From Clostridium sartagoforme (GTDB taxonomy: Bacteria > Bacillota > Clostridia > Clostridiales > Clostridiaceae), in assembly GCF_004794105.1 (NCBI RefSeq), contig NZ_SRYR01000015.1:1-51237 (forward strand): a stretch of 51,237 nt of DNA, read 5' to 3'. Shown one piece after another: positions 17,479-26,198 of the stretch. The notes below the pieces were generated by a model, which was given only the letters and a program-made list of their open reading frames with translations, made no database searches and was not told the DNA's origin. How positions within the stretch are numbered: position 1 is the first letter of the stretch; the number at the start of each line of letters is the position of its first letter. Position numbers and translations under genes: made by a program.

Positions 17479-18786
17479 CTATTTAGCTTTTATTGTTTCA
17501 TTTGCCTTATTAGTAAAGCTGTCTAAAGCTGCTTTTGCTTCTACTTCTCCATTAGATACTGATTGAAGCATTGGGAACCATAAAGTTCTCATTTCAGCAA
17601 ATCCATCAATTGTATTGTAGTAAGTAGAATAATACTTTGTCCAAGAACCAATTTCTTTCATTCTTTCATCCTCATATAACTCACCAAAAGATGTACGAAC
17701 TGGGAATGCACCTGTTCTTATAACGTTCTTTGGACCCCATTCTTCGTCATCACAAATAAATTGTATAAACTTTTTAGATGCAGCTATTTTATCTTCATCA
17801 CCCTTATCAAATACACAGAATCCATTTACTAAATATTCTAATTCTGCTTCACCATCATCTGATGGAAATGGCACTTCAAGATACTCAACTCCACTTGCTT
17901 CTAATAATTTTGCTTGTGTACCTGGCTGAGCTGATGACCATAAAAGTGTAAATGATGTTTGTCCATTTGCAAAGTTTTGAATATCAGCCGATCCATCATA
18001 TTGAGAACCATTCATTAATAATCCATCTTTAATTAAGCCTTTAATTAATTCCATTGATTTAACAGAAGCATCATCATTAGTAGTATATTTTGTAAGTGTA
18101 TCGTTTGTTATGCTAGTGCTATTTAGGTTTGTAAAGAAAGCACGTGTACCTTGGTCACCACCTTGACCATTACTGAATAAGGAACCTGGATTATACCCCT
18201 TACCTTTTAAGGATCCTAAAACCTTTACAAAGTCATCTGTTGACCAACCTTCTTTTACTAAATCAAGAACTCCTGCATCTTCTAACATTGCTTTGTTAAA
18301 TGCCATGTAAAATGGACCAGTACTTATCGGATACATATAAGCAGTATCTCCATCTTTAGAAGCCTGTAACAATGCATCATTGTTTACATCTTTTACAAAC
18401 TCCTCTGTAAACATATCATTTAAATTTGCCAATTTTCCAGATTTACCATAATTAATTATACGTCCTGGTGCATCAAAAAGAACATCTGCCATTGTACCTG
18501 CTTCAATTGCAGTTGTAATTTTTTCAGGTCCTGAAGTAAAGTCTATTGTTTCTAATTTTACACTTATATCTGGATTTTCTGCCTCAAATGCATCGATTAT
18601 TTTTTGCTCCCAAGTTCCTACTGCATCACTTGAATTTTCTTGAGTAAATGTTGGGAATGCCCACCATGTTATTTCTGTTTTTCCACTGCCACTTTCATTT
18701 GGTGTATCACCACCTTTTTTACTACATGCTACAAGTGACATCGCCATTACCCCAGCAAGCAAAACTGATAATATTTTCCTTTTCAT
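17479..18786 (-). CDS. ABC transporter solute-binding lipoprotein, sialic acid (family 1)
   Basis: A 435-residue lipoprotein. The signal peptide is [21 protein letters not shown] with lipobox LVAC, cleaved before Cys21, then a Gly/Ser/Lys linker and a two-lobed family 1 sugar-binding fold ([11 protein letters not shown]..., [19 protein letters not shown]). It would capture sialic acid outside the cell and hand it to the two permeases. As the first gene behind the regulated promoter it should be the most strongly expressed. Ribosome binding site is AGGAGGAGG. Confidence 0.9.
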   Translation of the reverse strand: MKRKILSVLLAGVMAMSLVACSKKGGDTPNESGSGKTEITWWAFPTFTQENSSDAVGTWEQKIIDAFEAENPDISVKLETIDFTSGPEKITTAIEAGTMADVLFDAPGRIINYGKSGKLANLNDMFTEEFVKDVNNDALLQASKDGDTAYMYPISTGPFYMAFNKAMLEDAGVLDLVKEGWSTDDFVKVLGSLKGKGYNPGSLFSNGQGGDQGTRAFFTNLNSTSITNDTLTKYTTNDDASVKSMELIKGLIKDGLLMNGSQYDGSADIQNFANGQTSFTLLWSSAQPGTQAKLLEASGVEYLEVPFPSDDGEAELEYLVNGFCVFDKGDEDKIAASKKFIQFICDDEEWGPKNVIRTGAFPVRTSFGELYEDERMKEIGSWTKYYSTYYNTIDGFAEMRTLWFPMLQSVSNGEVEAKAALDSFTNKANETIKAK

Positions 18787-18889
18787 TTTCGTCCTCCTCC
18801 TAATAATAAAATTAAATTTTTATAGTCATACTTAAAATGCACCTTTCATAACCCTTTCATCTCTCACCTTAATTTTTAACTTTTATTAC

Positions 18890-18949
18890 AGAAAATGTTT
18901 TGTAAACATTTTCTAAATCAACTATACTATACATGAAAAATTTTTTCAA
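18890..18949 (-). promoter_or_regulatory. nan operon promoter with downstream dyad operator
   Basis: On the minus strand: -35 TTGAAA (18944-18949), exactly 17-base spacer, -10 TATAGT (18921-18926). Starting seven bases after the -10 box is a perfect 25-base dyad, arms AGAAAATGTTT/AAACATTTTCT around TGT (18890-18914), which covers the transcription start region. That is a roadblock position for a repressor. An RpiR-type NanR, known from other clostridia, is the first candidate; the TGTAAACATTTTC half also resembles a CcpA cre site with one key mismatch. Confidence 0.72.
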
Positions 18950-18983
18950 TATATTTTCCCAAAAAAAATAATTTTTATTTAAA

Positions 18984-19012
18984 TTGTAATTTAATTGAAT
19001 TAATGTTATTAT
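18984..19012 (+). promoter_or_regulatory. promoter of the divergent SGNH esterase gene
   Basis: -35 TTGTAA (18984-18989), 17-base spacer, -10 TATTAT (19007-19012), about 45 bases before the ATG. It is back to back with the nan promoter, about 35 bases apart, so one regulator could serve both. Confidence 0.6.
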
Positions 19013-19055
19013 TAAGTTGTCATTTGAGTAAAATATACTTAAGGAGGCTGAAAAC

Positions 19056-19706
19056 ATGATTGATAACAAAAAAACAATTCTTTGCTTCGGTGATTCTAAC
19101 ACTCATGGATATAATTCTTCCAACAGGGGGCGTTTCACAGAGGATGAACGATGGACTTGCCTTCTCTCTGAATATCTAGGAAATAATTATTCAGTCAAAG
19201 AGGAAGGAATGAGTGGTAGAACAACTGTTTTTAAAGATCCACTATTTGAAGGACTTGACGGTATATCATATCTATTTCCATGCTTGATGACACATGAACC
19301 AGTTGATCTACTCATAATTATGCTTGGAACTAACGATGTTAAGGAACGTTTCTCAGCAACTCCGCAAAACATTGCAAAAGGATTGGAACGTCTCACTCAG
19401 AAAGCAATATCCTCAACTGAAGCATGGCGTAATAAACCTAATATTCTATTGATTGCACCGCCTCCAATTGAAAAAGAGTATGAAAATACTGATGTTTCAG
19501 GAGAAATGGGACGAGGATGCGCCCAAAAATCAAAGATGCTTGCTTCTTTCTATAAAGAAGTAGCTAAAAGAAATGGATGTCATTTTTTAGATGCAGCTTC
19601 TATTGAAGGTATACATATGTATCCATATGATTATATGCACCTGAGCAAAGAAAGTCATAAACTGCTCGCACATAAGCTTTCTACACTGATTCCTCAGATT
19701 TGTTGA
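19056..19706 (+). CDS. SGNH/GDSL hydrolase, probable sialic acid O-acetylesterase
   Basis: A 216-residue cytoplasmic esterase without signal peptide. The nucleophile block is FGDSNTHGY (Ser14), the oxyanion Asn is in MLGTNDV, and the Asp192-x-x-His195 pair (DYMHLS) closes the triad. The fold is of the arylesterase/acyltransferase SGNH type. Divergent transcription from the nan operon suggests it removes O-acetyl groups from imported sialic acids so that NanA can act. That substrate is inferred from context alone. AAGGAGG precedes the ATG. Confidence 0.85.
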   Translation: MIDNKKTILCFGDSNTHGYNSSNRGRFTEDERWTCLLSEYLGNNYSVKEEGMSGRTTVFKDPLFEGLDGISYLFPCLMTHEPVDLLIIMLGTNDVKERFSATPQNIAKGLERLTQKAISSTEAWRNKPNILLIAPPPIEKEYENTDVSGEMGRGCAQKSKMLASFYKEVAKRNGCHFLDAASIEGIHMYPYDYMHLSKESHKLLAHKLSTLIPQIC

Positions 19707-19829
19707 CTTCTTCCTATTGTATTTGAATCCTTTAAAGTTATATACTTTATAAGCGTTATTAATAAATATCATTGTTATTTGTCTTAATATTTAGAGTTTC
19801 AATATATACTAATTAATGAAATCAAAAAC

Positions 19830-19868
19830 AGCATGCAAATCCATATTATCTTACATGCTGTTTTTATA
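19830..19868. terminator. terminator between the esterase and aconitase genes
   Basis: AACAGCATG pairs with CATGCTGTT, with TTTTT following on the plus strand and AAAAA preceding it. The genes on either side converge, so it can act both ways. Confidence 0.75.
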
Positions 19869-19872
19869 AAAT

Positions 19873-21795
19873 TTACCCTCTTATCTTAACATAATTTAAT
19901 CTTCCACCAGCTTTAACTACTTCTATTTCTTTTTCACTTAAATTAATATAGGCATTAAAGAAAGTTCCTTGAGTTACATTCTTAACTGTAGCTTTTCCAT
20001 TAACTAAAGCTGATTGAATATCTACTATTTCAAGTTGATCTAATAACTGAGCCTTATCATAATCAACTTCTGCTTCAAATTCCATTGGAATAATTCCATT
20101 GTTTATTAGATTAGCTTTATGAATTCTAGCAAAGGATTTAGCAATTACTGCTCTTACTCCTAAGTATAATGGTGCTAAAGCAGCATGTTCTCTACTAGAA
20201 CCTTGTCCATAGTTGTTTCCAGCAATAATTATTCCACCATTATTTTCCTTGGCCCTCTTAGGGAATTCTTCATCTACTGTATTAAAACAGTACTCAGCTA
20301 AATAAGGTATATTAGATCTATATGGTAGTAGCTTTGAATTTGATGGCATAATATGGTCTGTAGTAATATTATCTTCAACCTTAATTAATACCTTACCTTC
20401 AACATCTTCACCTAATTCCTTATTAACCGGGAACGGCTTAATGTTAGGTCCTCTAACAACTTCAACTTTAGATCCATCTTCAGCTGGTGCAACTATCATA
20501 GAATCATCTATTAAGAATTCTTCTGGCATATCAACTGTAATATCTACATCGCATTCTCTTGGATCTGTTAAGTATCCACTTATTGCTGAAACTGCTGCTG
20601 TTTCTGGACTTACTAAATAAACTTTCGCAGATAAAGTTCCACTTCTTCCATAAAAATTTCTATTAAATGTTCTTAAAGATACTCCATTAGTTCCTGGAGC
20701 TTGACCCATTCCTATACAAGGTCCACAAGAATTTTCTAGTATTCTTGCACCAGCACTAATTATATCTCCTAAAGCACCATTTCTAGCTATCATCTCCATA
20801 ACTTGTCTTGATCCTGGAGCTATAACTAAACTTACATCATTATGAACCTTATTACCCTTTAATATTTTCGCAACCCTCATTAAATCTTCATATGAAGAAT
20901 TAGTACAGCTACCTATTGCAACTTGATCAACTTTAACTTTTCCAATACTTTTAATTTCTTCTACATTATCAGGACTATGTGGCTTCGCAGCTAATGGCTT
21001 AAGCTCATCTAAATTAATAGTAATTTCTTCATCATAAGTTGCATCTTCATCAGCTTTAAATTCTATCCAATCTTCTTCTCTTCCTTGAGCCTTAAAATAT
21101 TCTAAGGTATTCTCATCACTTGGGAATATTGAAGTAGTTGCCCCTAATTCAGCACCCATATTAGTTATAGTTGCTCTTTGTGGTACAGATAAGTTTTTAA
21201 CACCTTCACCAGCATATTCAAAAACTCTTGATACTCCACCCTTAACAGTTAGTCTTCTAAGGACTTCTAAAATAATATCCTTAGCAGCTACCATGTGTTG
21301 TAACTTACCAACTAAATTTATCTTACAAACTTTAGGTGTAGTGATATAATATGCACCACCCCCCATTGCTAAAGCAACATCTAAACCACCTGCTCCCATG
21401 GCAAGCATACCAACTCCACCTGCTGTAGGTGTATGACTATCAGAACCTGTAAGAGTATCCCCTGGAACAGAAAATCTTTCTAAAAACACTTGATGGCATA
21501 TTCCATTTCCAGGCTTTGAGAAATATACACCATACTTTGATGCTACTGTTTGAATAAACTTATGGTCATCTGCATTTTCAAAACCTTGTTGAAGCATATT
21601 ATGGTCAATAAAAGCTACTGACTTTTTAGTTCTAACTTTATCTATTCCCATAGCCTCTAATTGTAAGTAAGCCATAGTACCAGTAGAATCTTGGGTAAGA
21701 GTTCTATCTATCTTTATTCCAATTTCCTTTCCAGTTTCTATAGTTCCTTCAACTAAATGGCTTTTTAATATTTTATATACTAAATTGTCCCCCAT
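19873..21795 (-). CDS. aconitate hydratase
   Basis: Interconverts citrate and isocitrate. The 640-residue protein has the [4Fe-4S] cysteines in AIGSCTNSSYED and NSCGPCIGMGQAPG, the substrate-binding GDSHTPTAGGVG and NYGQGSSREHAAL, and the C-terminal swivel domain on the same chain. It is of the monomeric type common in anaerobes. The gene begins 19 bases after the synthase gene, so citrate made by that enzyme would be passed straight on. RBS is AAGGGGG, ten bases from the ATG. Homoaconitate as substrate cannot be fully excluded. Confidence 0.92.
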   Translation of the reverse strand: MGDNLVYKILKSHLVEGTIETGKEIGIKIDRTLTQDSTGTMAYLQLEAMGIDKVRTKKSVAFIDHNMLQQGFENADDHKFIQTVASKYGVYFSKPGNGICHQVFLERFSVPGDTLTGSDSHTPTAGGVGMLAMGAGGLDVALAMGGGAYYITTPKVCKINLVGKLQHMVAAKDIILEVLRRLTVKGGVSRVFEYAGEGVKNLSVPQRATITNMGAELGATTSIFPSDENTLEYFKAQGREEDWIEFKADEDATYDEEITINLDELKPLAAKPHSPDNVEEIKSIGKVKVDQVAIGSCTNSSYEDLMRVAKILKGNKVHNDVSLVIAPGSRQVMEMIARNGALGDIISAGARILENSCGPCIGMGQAPGTNGVSLRTFNRNFYGRSGTLSAKVYLVSPETAAVSAISGYLTDPRECDVDITVDMPEEFLIDDSMIVAPAEDGSKVEVVRGPNIKPFPVNKELGEDVEGKVLIKVEDNITTDHIMPSNSKLLPYRSNIPYLAEYCFNTVDEEFPKRAKENNGGIIIAGNNYGQGSSREHAALAPLYLGVRAVIAKSFARIHKANLINNGIIPMEFEAEVDYDKAQLLDQLEIVDIQSALVNGKATVKNVTQGTFFNAYINLSEKEIEVVKAGGRLNYVKIRG

Positions 21796-21814
21796 TTACG
21801 TATTGCCCCCTTTG

Positions 21815-22978
21815 CTAATTTACTTTTTCTTCTTTTAATCTTGAGTATTCTTTATATATTTGTACTAATTCCTTATCAAAAAGACTTCTCTTAAGTCTTA
21901 CTGAAGTTGATCTTACCATTTCAAGAACAGCTTGAGCTGAAACATCATCAAGTTCAATTGCATACTCTTTAAATTTATTGATTATACCTGCTTTACCTGA
22001 ATGCTTTCCTATAACTATTTGTCTTTCAAGCCCAACTATACCTGGGTCAAAGGCCTCATAATTCTTAGGATTTTTAATTGCTCCATCTGCATGAATACCT
22101 GACTCATGAGCAAACATATTATCTCCAACTATAGCTTTCCAAGCAGGTAATACTCTACCTGAAGCCCTTGATACATATTCAGAAACCTCTCTAAACATCT
22201 TGGTGTCAACACTTCCTCCATAGTTGTAAACAAACATTAATGCCATTAGCACTTCTTCAAGTGCTGCATTACCAGCCCTTTCACCTAATCCATTAACTGT
22301 AACTCCTACATGAGAAGCTCCACCAACGATACCTGCTATCGCATTTGCAGTTGCCATACCAAAGTCATTATGAGTATGCATTTCAATATCAAATTTTGTT
22401 TTCTCATATATATATTTAATGTCTTCATTTATCTTAAATGGTTCCATAACACCTACAGTATCACAATATCTAAATCTATCTGCACCAGCTTGTTTTGCTG
22501 CTTCAATAAACTCAATTAAGAAATCTCTATCTGCTCTAGAGGCATCTTCACCATTAACTGATACATATAAGCCATTTTTCTTTGCAAATTCTACAGATTT
22601 AACCATATTTTCAAGAACCCATTCTCTAGAAGTCTTAAGTTTATGCTTAATATGAATATCTGATACAGAAATTGAAATAGCTACTGCATCAACTCCACAG
22701 TCTATTGATTGCTCTATGTCTTTTATAACTGCTCTATTCCAAGCCATAATACTCGACTTTAAGTTTCTCTTAACTATACTCTTTATGGCTTCCTTTTCGT
22801 CCCCACCCATAGTAGGAATTCCTACTTCTAACTGATCTACTCCAAGGTCACTTAACATACTAGCAATTGCAATTTTCTCTTCATTAGCAAATACAACTCC
22901 TGCCGTTTGCTCTCCATCTCTTAATGTAGTGTCTACTACAAATATCTCTTTTCCTGTTTTTAAATTTTTAATGGACAT
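21815..22978 (-). CDS. homocitrate synthase/isopropylmalate synthase family; probable Re-citrate synthase
   Basis: A 387-residue HMGL-like TIM-barrel Claisen enzyme. Motifs: DTTLRDGEQTAGVVF at the start, RYCDTVGVMEP, the metal-binding MHTHNDFGMATANAI, and HESGIHADGAIKNP with KHSGKAG. The C-terminal LeuA regulatory domain is missing, so it is not a feedback-controlled isopropylmalate synthase. NifV-type homocitrate synthase is the nearest named family, but there are no nif genes here. The direct linkage to aconitase matches the clostridial arrangement in which this family makes citrate with Re stereochemistry. Start at 22978 is fixed by AAGGGGGAAGG; the longer frame has no such site. Confidence 0.82.
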   Translation of the reverse strand: MSIKNLKTGKEIFVVDTTLRDGEQTAGVVFANEEKIAIASMLSDLGVDQLEVGIPTMGGDEKEAIKSIVKRNLKSSIMAWNRAVIKDIEQSIDCGVDAVAISISVSDIHIKHKLKTSREWVLENMVKSVEFAKKNGLYVSVNGEDASRADRDFLIEFIEAAKQAGADRFRYCDTVGVMEPFKINEDIKYIYEKTKFDIEMHTHNDFGMATANAIAGIVGGASHVGVTVNGLGERAGNAALEEVLMALMFVYNYGGSVDTKMFREVSEYVSRASGRVLPAWKAIVGDNMFAHESGIHADGAIKNPKNYEAFDPGIVGLERQIVIGKHSGKAGIINKFKEYAIELDDVSAQAVLEMVRSTSVRLKRSLFDKELVQIYKEYSRLKEEKVN

Positions 22979-23379
22979 AACCTTCCCCCTTACTTTAAAA
23001 TTTATTACTTTTTTGAATATAACCCCAAGCAAAAATTAACATTTTCGATAATTATTAATTAATTTTACCATATACAGTTAATTCTAACAAGCAAAACAGC
23101 ATTGATTTTTTAAAAAATTGCAAGTTTAAATAAATTTAATTCAGTTTTATCTTGTAAAATAATTATTTCCATTAATTTATTACAATTTTCTGCAATAAAA
23201 ATATTAAAACTTGCATTGTTGAAATAAAAATAATAGTTGTAAAAAACCTCTTATTTTTACATATTTATTAAATTTTCTTTATAAATATTAGATATTGTAG
23301 ATTTTTTGTGTAATATATGAGAAACTTTATGTATTATTTTGATTTTCTTCTATTATTTAAAAATATCTTACTTAAAAAA
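22979..23379. other. gene-free AT-rich region
   Basis: About 400 bases between the divergent synthase and degV genes. I see no gene, riboswitch or strong hairpin; it presumably holds the promoter of the synthase-aconitase unit. Confidence 0.5.
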
Positions 23380-23448
23380 TTAATCTTATCAATATTGATA
23401 AGATTAAAACTATATCAATATTGATATAGTTTGCAGTTATGATATAAT
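23380..23448 (+). promoter_or_regulatory. degV-padR promoter with two abutting palindromic operators
   Basis: Two perfect palindromes share the core TATCAATATTGATA: one of 28 bases (23380-23407) and one of 26 bases (23407-23432), with centres 26 bases apart. The second contains the -35 box TTGATA (23421-23426), followed by a 16-base spacer and a perfect -10 TATAAT (23443-23448). A protein bound to the second site would block RNA polymerase. The PadR regulator encoded as the second gene of this operon is the likely ligand, giving autoregulation. Confidence 0.82.
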
Positions 23449-23484
23449 TAAGTTATAAACTTTAAGTATTGTAGGAGGTTTCGT

Positions 23485-24330
23485 ATGCAAAAAATCGCAT
23501 TGATAGTTGATAGCGCTTGTGATTTATCTTTAGAGGTAATAAAAGAAAAAAATATTAGGTTACTTCCTTTGAGAATTTCTTATTCTCATGGGGAATATAA
23601 AGATAAAATAGATATTTCTGCTGATGAGATATATGGTAACTTAGAAAAAGAAGTTCCAAAAACATCTCTTCCAAGTGCAGAGGACTTAGAAAAAATATTA
23701 ATAGATTTAGAAAATGAAGGCTATACTCATGTTATTGCCGTTACTATTTCTAGTGGTCTTTCTGGAACATTTAATTCTATTAGACTTGCTTTAGAAGAGC
23801 ATCCTAACTTAACATCTCACGTATTTGATACAAAAATATTAGCTATGCCTGAAGGAATAGTTGCATTAGAAGTAGCTAATTTAATAAAAGAAGGTAAAAG
23901 CTTTGAAGAGATAGTATCAGAGCTGCCAACTATAAGAAAAAATATTATTGGATATTTCACTGTTAATACTCTAGAATACTTAAAAAAAGGCGGAAGAATA
24001 GGAAGAGTTGCTGGCACTATAGGTGACATGTTAAATTTAAAACCTATTGTAACTGTAGATGAAGAAGGTATTTATTATACAGTATGCAAAGCTAGAGGTA
24101 GAAAGCAGTCAATTTCAAAATTAATTAGCTTTTTAAAGGATGAGCTTAAAGAAAATAAATGTAATGTTTGGGTTCTTCATGGTGGGGCCTTAGAGGAAGC
24201 AAAAAGCGTTTTAGAGTCTCTTAAGGGATTAAATAATATCCTTAGCCTTGATATATCACAAATCAGTCCAGCCCTTGGAGTTCATGGCGGTCCTGGTTTA
24301 CTTGGTTTAGCAATTCAAAAGGTTTGTTAA
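23485..24330 (+). CDS. DegV family fatty-acid-binding protein
   Basis: A 281-residue cytoplasmic protein of the DegV/FakB type, which binds a fatty acid between two domains and presents it to the kinase FakA. Landmarks are the N-terminal DSACDLSLEVI, the AVTISSGLSGTFNSIRLA loop and EYLKKGGRIGR, and the GGPGLLGLA end, where the acyl carboxylate is held in this family. GGAGG precedes the ATG. It is followed after one base by a PadR gene, and both lie behind the palindromic promoter, so its level is probably set by that regulator. Confidence 0.92.
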   Translation: MQKIALIVDSACDLSLEVIKEKNIRLLPLRISYSHGEYKDKIDISADEIYGNLEKEVPKTSLPSAEDLEKILIDLENEGYTHVIAVTISSGLSGTFNSIRLALEEHPNLTSHVFDTKILAMPEGIVALEVANLIKEGKSFEEIVSELPTIRKNIIGYFTVNTLEYLKKGGRIGRVAGTIGDMLNLKPIVTVDEEGIYYTVCKARGRKQSISKLISFLKDELKENKCNVWVLHGGALEEAKSVLESLKGLNNILSLDISQISPALGVHGGPGLLGLAIQKVC

Positions 24331-24331
24331 T

Positions 24332-24796
24332 ATGGATAACTTCAATCTTCATTTAAGTAGTATAGAAGATATCAAAGAAGAAGAAAAAAGACTACAAGAA
24401 GAATATAAACAAAAACTTGCAGAACTCAAAAAAATTCAAAAAGAAAAAGAGTCAGTAGGTCAAGTTTTTACTAAAGGCTTATTACCAATCTATGTGCTTC
24501 ATATACTTAGTATAAGTCCTTCTAATGGAAATGATATCTCTACCAAAATAGGAGAGAGAACTAGTGGACTTTGGGTTCCTAGTACTGGTGGAATCTATCC
24601 ATTATTAAAAAAATTAGAAAAAGATGAATATATTATCGGTGAATGGGACAATCCAAAGAAAAAATTTCAAAAAATTTATTCTCTAACTGATAAAGGTTTA
24701 GTTGAATATGAAGCTAGAAGACATCTTTTGCGTCCTAAAATAGAAGAAGCTCTAAGAGTTTTCAAAATAATTTATACTGATTTATATAAAAACTAA
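24332..24796 (+). CDS. PadR family regulator with N-terminal coiled coil
   Basis: A 154-residue protein. Residues 10-45 are a strongly charged helix (EDIKEEEKRLQEEYKQKLAELKKIQKEKE) likely to form a coiled coil, an uncommon place since PadR proteins normally carry their dimer helix at the C-terminus. The winged helix follows: GLLPIYVLHILSISPSNGNDISTKIGERTSGLWVPSTGGIYPLLKKLEKDEYI. Only one base separates it from degV, so they are translationally linked. The two upstream palindromes are its likely binding sites, and an acyl-type signal via DegV is a reasonable guess. Confidence 0.9.
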   Translation: MDNFNLHLSSIEDIKEEEKRLQEEYKQKLAELKKIQKEKESVGQVFTKGLLPIYVLHILSISPSNGNDISTKIGERTSGLWVPSTGGIYPLLKKLEKDEYIIGEWDNPKKKFQKIYSLTDKGLVEYEARRHLLRPKIEEALRVFKIIYTDLYKN

Positions 24797-24860
24797 TCTA
24801 TATGAATTAAATTCATTTATTTTGAGCATAATAATATCAACTAATTTAGGTGGTGTTATT

Positions 24861-25058
24861 ATGAAAGGAAAAGTAATAGATTATGACTTCTTTGAAGCTT
24901 ATGTTGTTTTAGAAGATGATAGTATAGTTAAAGTACCTATAAATAGTATTCCAAACTATCAAAATTTAGGAGCAACAGTTAATATTGATACTAATAATAT
25001 TAGTTGTAGTAGTAATAGCCCTAAAATACTTCAAGATAAATTAATTGACTACTTTTAG
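24861..25058 (+). CDS. short hypothetical protein
   Basis: A 65-residue protein (MKGKVIDYDFFEAYVVLEDDS...) that I do not recognise; the sequence suggests a small beta-barrel or SH3-like fold of alternating strands. I chose the ATG at 24861, which has AGGTGG seven bases upstream, over an upstream ATG at 24822 without a site. It lies 64 bases after padR on the same strand and before a strong terminator, so it may be the third gene of that operon. Confidence 0.65.
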   Translation: MKGKVIDYDFFEAYVVLEDDSIVKVPINSIPNYQNLGATVNIDTNNISCSSNSPKILQDKLIDYF

Positions 25059-25063
25059 GTAAA

Positions 25064-25097
25064 ATAAAAAGATGCTTTTCAGCATCTTTTTATTTTA
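25064..25097. terminator. bidirectional terminator, short gene / ferredoxin
   Basis: AAAAAGATGC and GCATCTTTTT form a ten-base stem with a short loop, flanked by A residues on one side and T residues on the other, between two converging genes. Confidence 0.88.
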
Positions 25098-25278
25098 CAA
25101 CAATTGCACTTACAGGACAGCTTGCTTCTGCATCCTTAGCTTCATCTTCATGCTCGCTAGGAACTTCAGGGTTTTTAGCAACAGCCTTTCCATCATCATC
25201 CATTTCAAATACTGCATCACATATTGATGGACATAATCCACAACCAATACAAGTATCTTTATCTACATGAGCTTCCAT
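25090..25278 (-). CDS. [4Fe-4S] ferredoxin
   Basis: A 62-residue electron carrier. One cluster is held by Cys10, Cys13, Cys16 (CIGCGLC) and Cys54 (SCPVSA). The region that would bind a second cluster is replaced by an acidic stretch, so it is a single-cluster, Thermotoga-type protein rather than the two-cluster clostridial ferredoxin; Cys20 is extra. It follows the Mrp ATPase gene on the same strand by about 70 bases. RBS GGGGAGG. Confidence 0.95.
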   Translation of the reverse strand: MEAHVDKDTCIGCGLCPSICDAVFEMDDDGKAVAKNPEVPSEHEDEAKDAEASCPVSAIVVK

Positions 25279-25347
25279 GGGCTTTCCTCCCCTTCTAATT
25301 AGTTACAAATATACTATTCCCTTAATGCAATTCTATTATGTGTAATT

Positions 25348-26187
25348 TTAATATAATCCTTCAAAAATTAATGAATATAATTCATTATCCATTACATATT
25401 CTTCAGCCTTACCATCTTCTAAAGCTTCAGTTAAATCAACATTTATAGGCAATTCACCAAGTAATGGCACTCCTAAATATTCAGCATGTTCTTCTGCTGA
25501 CTTTTTACTGAAAACTTTTATTTTTGTATCACATCCTGGACAAGTAATATATGACATATTTTCTATTACACCTCTAATTTGTAAAGGCATCTTATTTGCC
25601 ATAGAAATTACTTTTTTAACTATCATAGATACCATATCTTGTGGTGTTGATACAATAATAAGCTCAGTAATAGGGAAGCTTTGCATTACTGTTAAAGTAA
25701 TATCTGAAGTTCCAGGTGGCATATCAATTAATAAGTAATCTAATTCACCCCATAAAGTATCTGTAAATAATTGTGTTAAAACACTACTTACAATAGGCCC
25801 TCTCCAAACTACTGGATCATCTTCCTTAGGTATTAAAAGATTCATTGATAAAACTTTAACTCCAGCCTTTGATTCAACTGGACTATATTTAAAGTTGTTT
25901 TCATCAATTGGCTCTATTTCAGCCCTCTTATTATTTATACCAAAAAATCTTGGCATAGATGGACCTGTTATATCTGCATCTAAAACTCCAACTTTATATC
26001 CTTTTTTCCTTAAAGTACTTGCTAGTATTCCAGTAACTGTAGACTTTCCTACTCCACCTTTACCACTTATTACTCCGATAACATTTTTAATTGTTCCATA
26101 TTTCGGCCTTAATTTAGCTGGCTTTTGTTCAAAATTTAAAATTTTTTTTGTCTTTTCTTCATTATTGTTAGTTGAAAAACTTGACAC
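25348..26187 (-). CDS. Mrp/Nbp35 family ATP-binding protein (Fe-S carrier)
   Basis: A 279-residue P-loop ATPase thought to carry and transfer [4Fe-4S] clusters. The deviant Walker A is GVISGKGGVGKST near residue 40, the switch is LLIDMPPGTSDITLT, and the cluster-binding CPGC lies in MSYITCPGCDTKI. The GTG at 26187 is chosen because AGGAGGTG lies just upstream; a longer frame from TTG at 26205 would begin inside that site. A ferredoxin gene follows, a possible client. It starts 11 bases after the lipoprotein gene ends. Confidence 0.93.
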   Translation of the reverse strand: MSSFSTNNNEEKTKKILNFEQKPAKLRPKYGTIKNVIGVISGKGGVGKSTVTGILASTLRKKGYKVGVLDADITGPSMPRFFGINNKRAEIEPIDENNFKYSPVESKAGVKVLSMNLLIPKEDDPVVWRGPIVSSVLTQLFTDTLWGELDYLLIDMPPGTSDITLTVMQSFPITELIIVSTPQDMVSMIVKKVISMANKMPLQIRGVIENMSYITCPGCDTKIKVFSKKSAEEHAEYLGVPLLGELPINVDLTEALEDGKAEEYVMDNELYSLIFEGLY

Positions 26188-26198
26188 AATAACACCTC

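Noticed and set aside
18869..19102. 77-codon minus-strand frame between the nan operon and the esterase
   Set aside because: It crosses the divergent promoters and the operator palindrome and overlaps the esterase start; no ribosome binding site and no recognisable composition.
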